A DNA stretch of 6,802 nucleotides from Candidatus Galligastranaerophilus gallistercoris (GTDB lineage: Bacteria > Cyanobacteriota > Vampirovibrionia > Gastranaerophilales > Gastranaerophilaceae): positions 1 through 6,802 of the forward strand of contig DVJH01000149.1 in NCBI GenBank assembly GCA_018710795.1, in the 5' to 3' direction. The notes beneath the pieces are model-generated. The model was not told the origin of the DNA and ran no database searches. It was given only the letters and a program-made list of their open reading frames with translations. This document shows, in pieces, positions 5,941 through 6,802 of this stretch (within the stretch, counting starts at the first letter, position 1; each line of letters opens with the position of its first letter). The position numbers and the translations under genes are program-made.

Positions 5941-5979
5941 TAAAGTCTTGAGACTTTACTTACTGTTTACCCGACTTTA
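5941..5979 (-). repeat. Three-copy TAAAGTC repeat in the SLH-gene leader
   Basis: Read on the minus strand, TAAAGTC occurs at 5979-5973 and 5958-5952 as direct repeats 21 bases apart. The reverse copy GACTTTA lies at 5947-5941, forming a perfect 8-base inverted repeat (5941-5948 with 5951-5958, 2-base centre). The group lies between the predicted transcription start and the ribosome site. It may be an operator or a small leader hairpin; which one cannot be decided from sequence. Confidence 0.5.
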
Positions 5980-5984
5980 AAATA

Positions 5985-6013
5985 AGAATATTAAAAAAAA
6001 GGCAAAATGTCAA
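5985..6013 (-). promoter_or_regulatory. Probable promoter of the SLH-domain gene
   Basis: On the minus strand a perfect TTGACA (6013-6008) is followed by a 17-base, T-rich spacer and TATTCT (5990-5985, four of six consensus). Transcription would begin near 5978, with a leader of about 60 bases. No terminator hairpin is visible between the upstream PDZ gene and this site, so some readthrough is possible. Confidence 0.6.
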
Positions 6014-6046
6014 TTAAAACATGGGCTTTTGGCATTAAAAACATTA

Positions 6047-6733
6047 TTAAAAAACTCTCGTTTTGCTTCTTTTCGGAACAAGGGTAACGCTGTTTATATT
6101 TTTGCCTCTTTTATAAGTCAAAGTAATTGTATCGTTTATGCTTTTTGCAAAAAGTGCTTTTGAATATTCTTCCAAAGGCATATCCTTAATCGGAACATTG
6201 TTGATTGCAATTATTTTATCTCCCGCAATCAAACCTTTTTTCTTGGCGTCATAATTAACCGCAGTAAGGGTTATGCCCGTTTCTTTCCCTTTGGGCGCTT
6301 TTATCTTTTCTCCGTTTGAATCATATAAATCATATTCAAACCCGAGTCCGTATAAAAATTTTCCCGTCATGGAACTTTTAATCCCGTCAAGAACGTTTTG
6401 CTCAAAGACCGTATCTGCCTGAACGGGGTCATCGTTTGCGCTTGCTTTTAACATGGTAAGCTCAAGCTTTGTGCCTTTTTCTACGGGAATAAAATTGAGA
6501 TTATAATAATAAGTAACGGAACCGTATGCGCCCTGCGGTCTTTTTTCTATCGCCTGAAAATTATTTGCTTCATAAGAATTTGTATGGTGAACGTTTGCCC
6601 CTTTAATCATAAAATATTTAGCCGCACCAGCTTTAAGCTCGTTAACGTCGCTTCCTATAAAAACATCGCTTACCGTTGCACCTGCCGCATTTATGCCCGA
6701 TATCATTAATATTGAAATTAAAATCTTCTTCAT
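6047..6733 (-). CDS. Secreted protein of unknown function with C-terminal PDZ domain
   Basis: I do not recognise a named family. The 228-residue protein starts with a signal peptide (about 1-17 or 1-19: K2-K3, a hydrophobic stretch, then N-A-A-G-A). A novel-looking N-terminal domain (about 20-140) is rich in aromatics, including a Y75-Y-Y near its centre. A PDZ domain spans about 150-222, with G153-I-T-L-T-A-V, then K-G-L-I-A-G-D-K-I-I-A-I-N-N and a closing I-T-L-T-Y-K-R-G. PDZ domains bind peptide C-termini or extended strands. No protease domain is attached, so it is probably an adaptor or envelope assembly factor rather than an enzyme. ATG 6733 follows an AAGGGAT ribosome site that overlaps the end of the preceding gene, four bases away, suggesting an operon with it. 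Expected location is periplasmic or at the cell surface. Confidence 0.75.
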   Translation of the reverse strand: MKKILISILMISGINAAGATVSDVFIGSDVNELKAGAAKYFMIKGANVHHTNSYEANNFQAIEKRPQGAYGSVTYYYNLNFIPVEKGTKLELTMLKASANDDPVQADTVFEQNVLDGIKSSMTGKFLYGLGFEYDLYDSNGEKIKAPKGKETGITLTAVNYDAKKKGLIAGDKIIAINNVPIKDMPLEEYSKALFAKSINDTITLTYKRGKNINSVTLVPKRSKTRVF

Positions 6734-6737
6734 TTTA

Positions 6738-6802
6738 CTATCCCTTTATGCTGTCATACATTCTTTTGATTTCTTTTATATCCTGCCACATCTGCCACTT
6801 CG
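6738..6802 (-). CDS. 3' end of an unidentified gene
   Basis: Only the last 20 codons are in the window: K-W-Q-M-W-Q-D-I-K-E, ten more residues and TAG (6740-6738). This frame is open to the window edge, and its stop lies four bases before the PDZ-protein ATG, the spacing expected in an operon. One other minus-strand frame stays open for 15 codons and then stops at 6756-6754. The residues suggest a charged, possibly helical C-terminus. No family can be named. Confidence 0.5.
   Translation of the reverse strand, partial: KWQMWQDIKEIKRMYDSIKG

Noticed and set aside
6014..6046. A terminator for the PDZ-protein gene between its stop and the SLH promoter
   Set aside because: I could not find a stable stem followed by a T-run. 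The short near-symmetry around ATGGGCTTTTGGCAT does not pair well.

Overview
The window is a low-GC bacterial chromosome segment with seven complete protein genes, two partial genes at the edges and compact intergenic regions (none over 180 bases). No rRNA, tRNA, CRISPR array, insertion sequence or phage gene was seen. Gene content points to a non-photosynthetic relative of the cyanobacteria, of the Gastranaerophilales/Melainabacteria type. The clues are a BioY variant with the cyanobacterial pattern (a WPVFALGGGLEY core followed by FGYILGF and a later IH..G..Y), a secreted protein with three S-layer homology (SLH) repeats, a CtpA-type protease, and an infC gene not followed by rpmI-rplT. There are no photosynthesis genes here. 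This lineage call is inference from family resemblance, not a computed placement.

Layout. Bases 1-1591 (minus strand) hold speD (class 1B S-adenosylmethionine decarboxylase), rimI (ribosomal protein alanine acetyltransferase) and bioY (biotin transporter, cut by the left edge). They look like one operon read from a strong promoter at 1656-1684. Bases 1592-1770 form a divergent regulatory region. Bases 1771-3767 (plus strand) hold an OmpR-type response regulator, overlapping by one base with a C-terminal processing protease (S41 family, PDZ plus Ser/Lys dyad). A bidirectional terminator at 3769-3796 separates that pair from infC (minus, 3801-4334). infC appears to start with a non-canonical AUC codon, so its true start lies 141 bases upstream of the first conventional start codon. 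Bases 4411-4455 are the terminator of the next gene, an SLH-domain secreted protein (4479-5918, minus) with its own promoter and a repeat-rich leader. Bases 6047-6733 (minus) encode a secreted protein with a C-terminal PDZ domain. The last 65 bases are the 3' end of another minus-strand gene four bases upstream of it.

How the genes fit together. The left block is housekeeping metabolism: polyamine precursor, ribosome modification and biotin uptake. The centre and right are biased to the cell envelope: a regulator coupled to a periplasmic processing protease, an SLH anchoring protein and a PDZ secretory protein. A shared envelope role is plausible but unproven. The most informative observations are the inferred AUC start of infC, the TTG start of speD, the SD-less and possibly leaderless response-regulator mRNA, the inverted repeats around the speD promoter, the three-copy repeat in the SLH-gene leader, and the unassigned C-terminal half of the SLH protein. 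I see no evidence for a novel defence or mobile system; most of the window is ordinary core genome.
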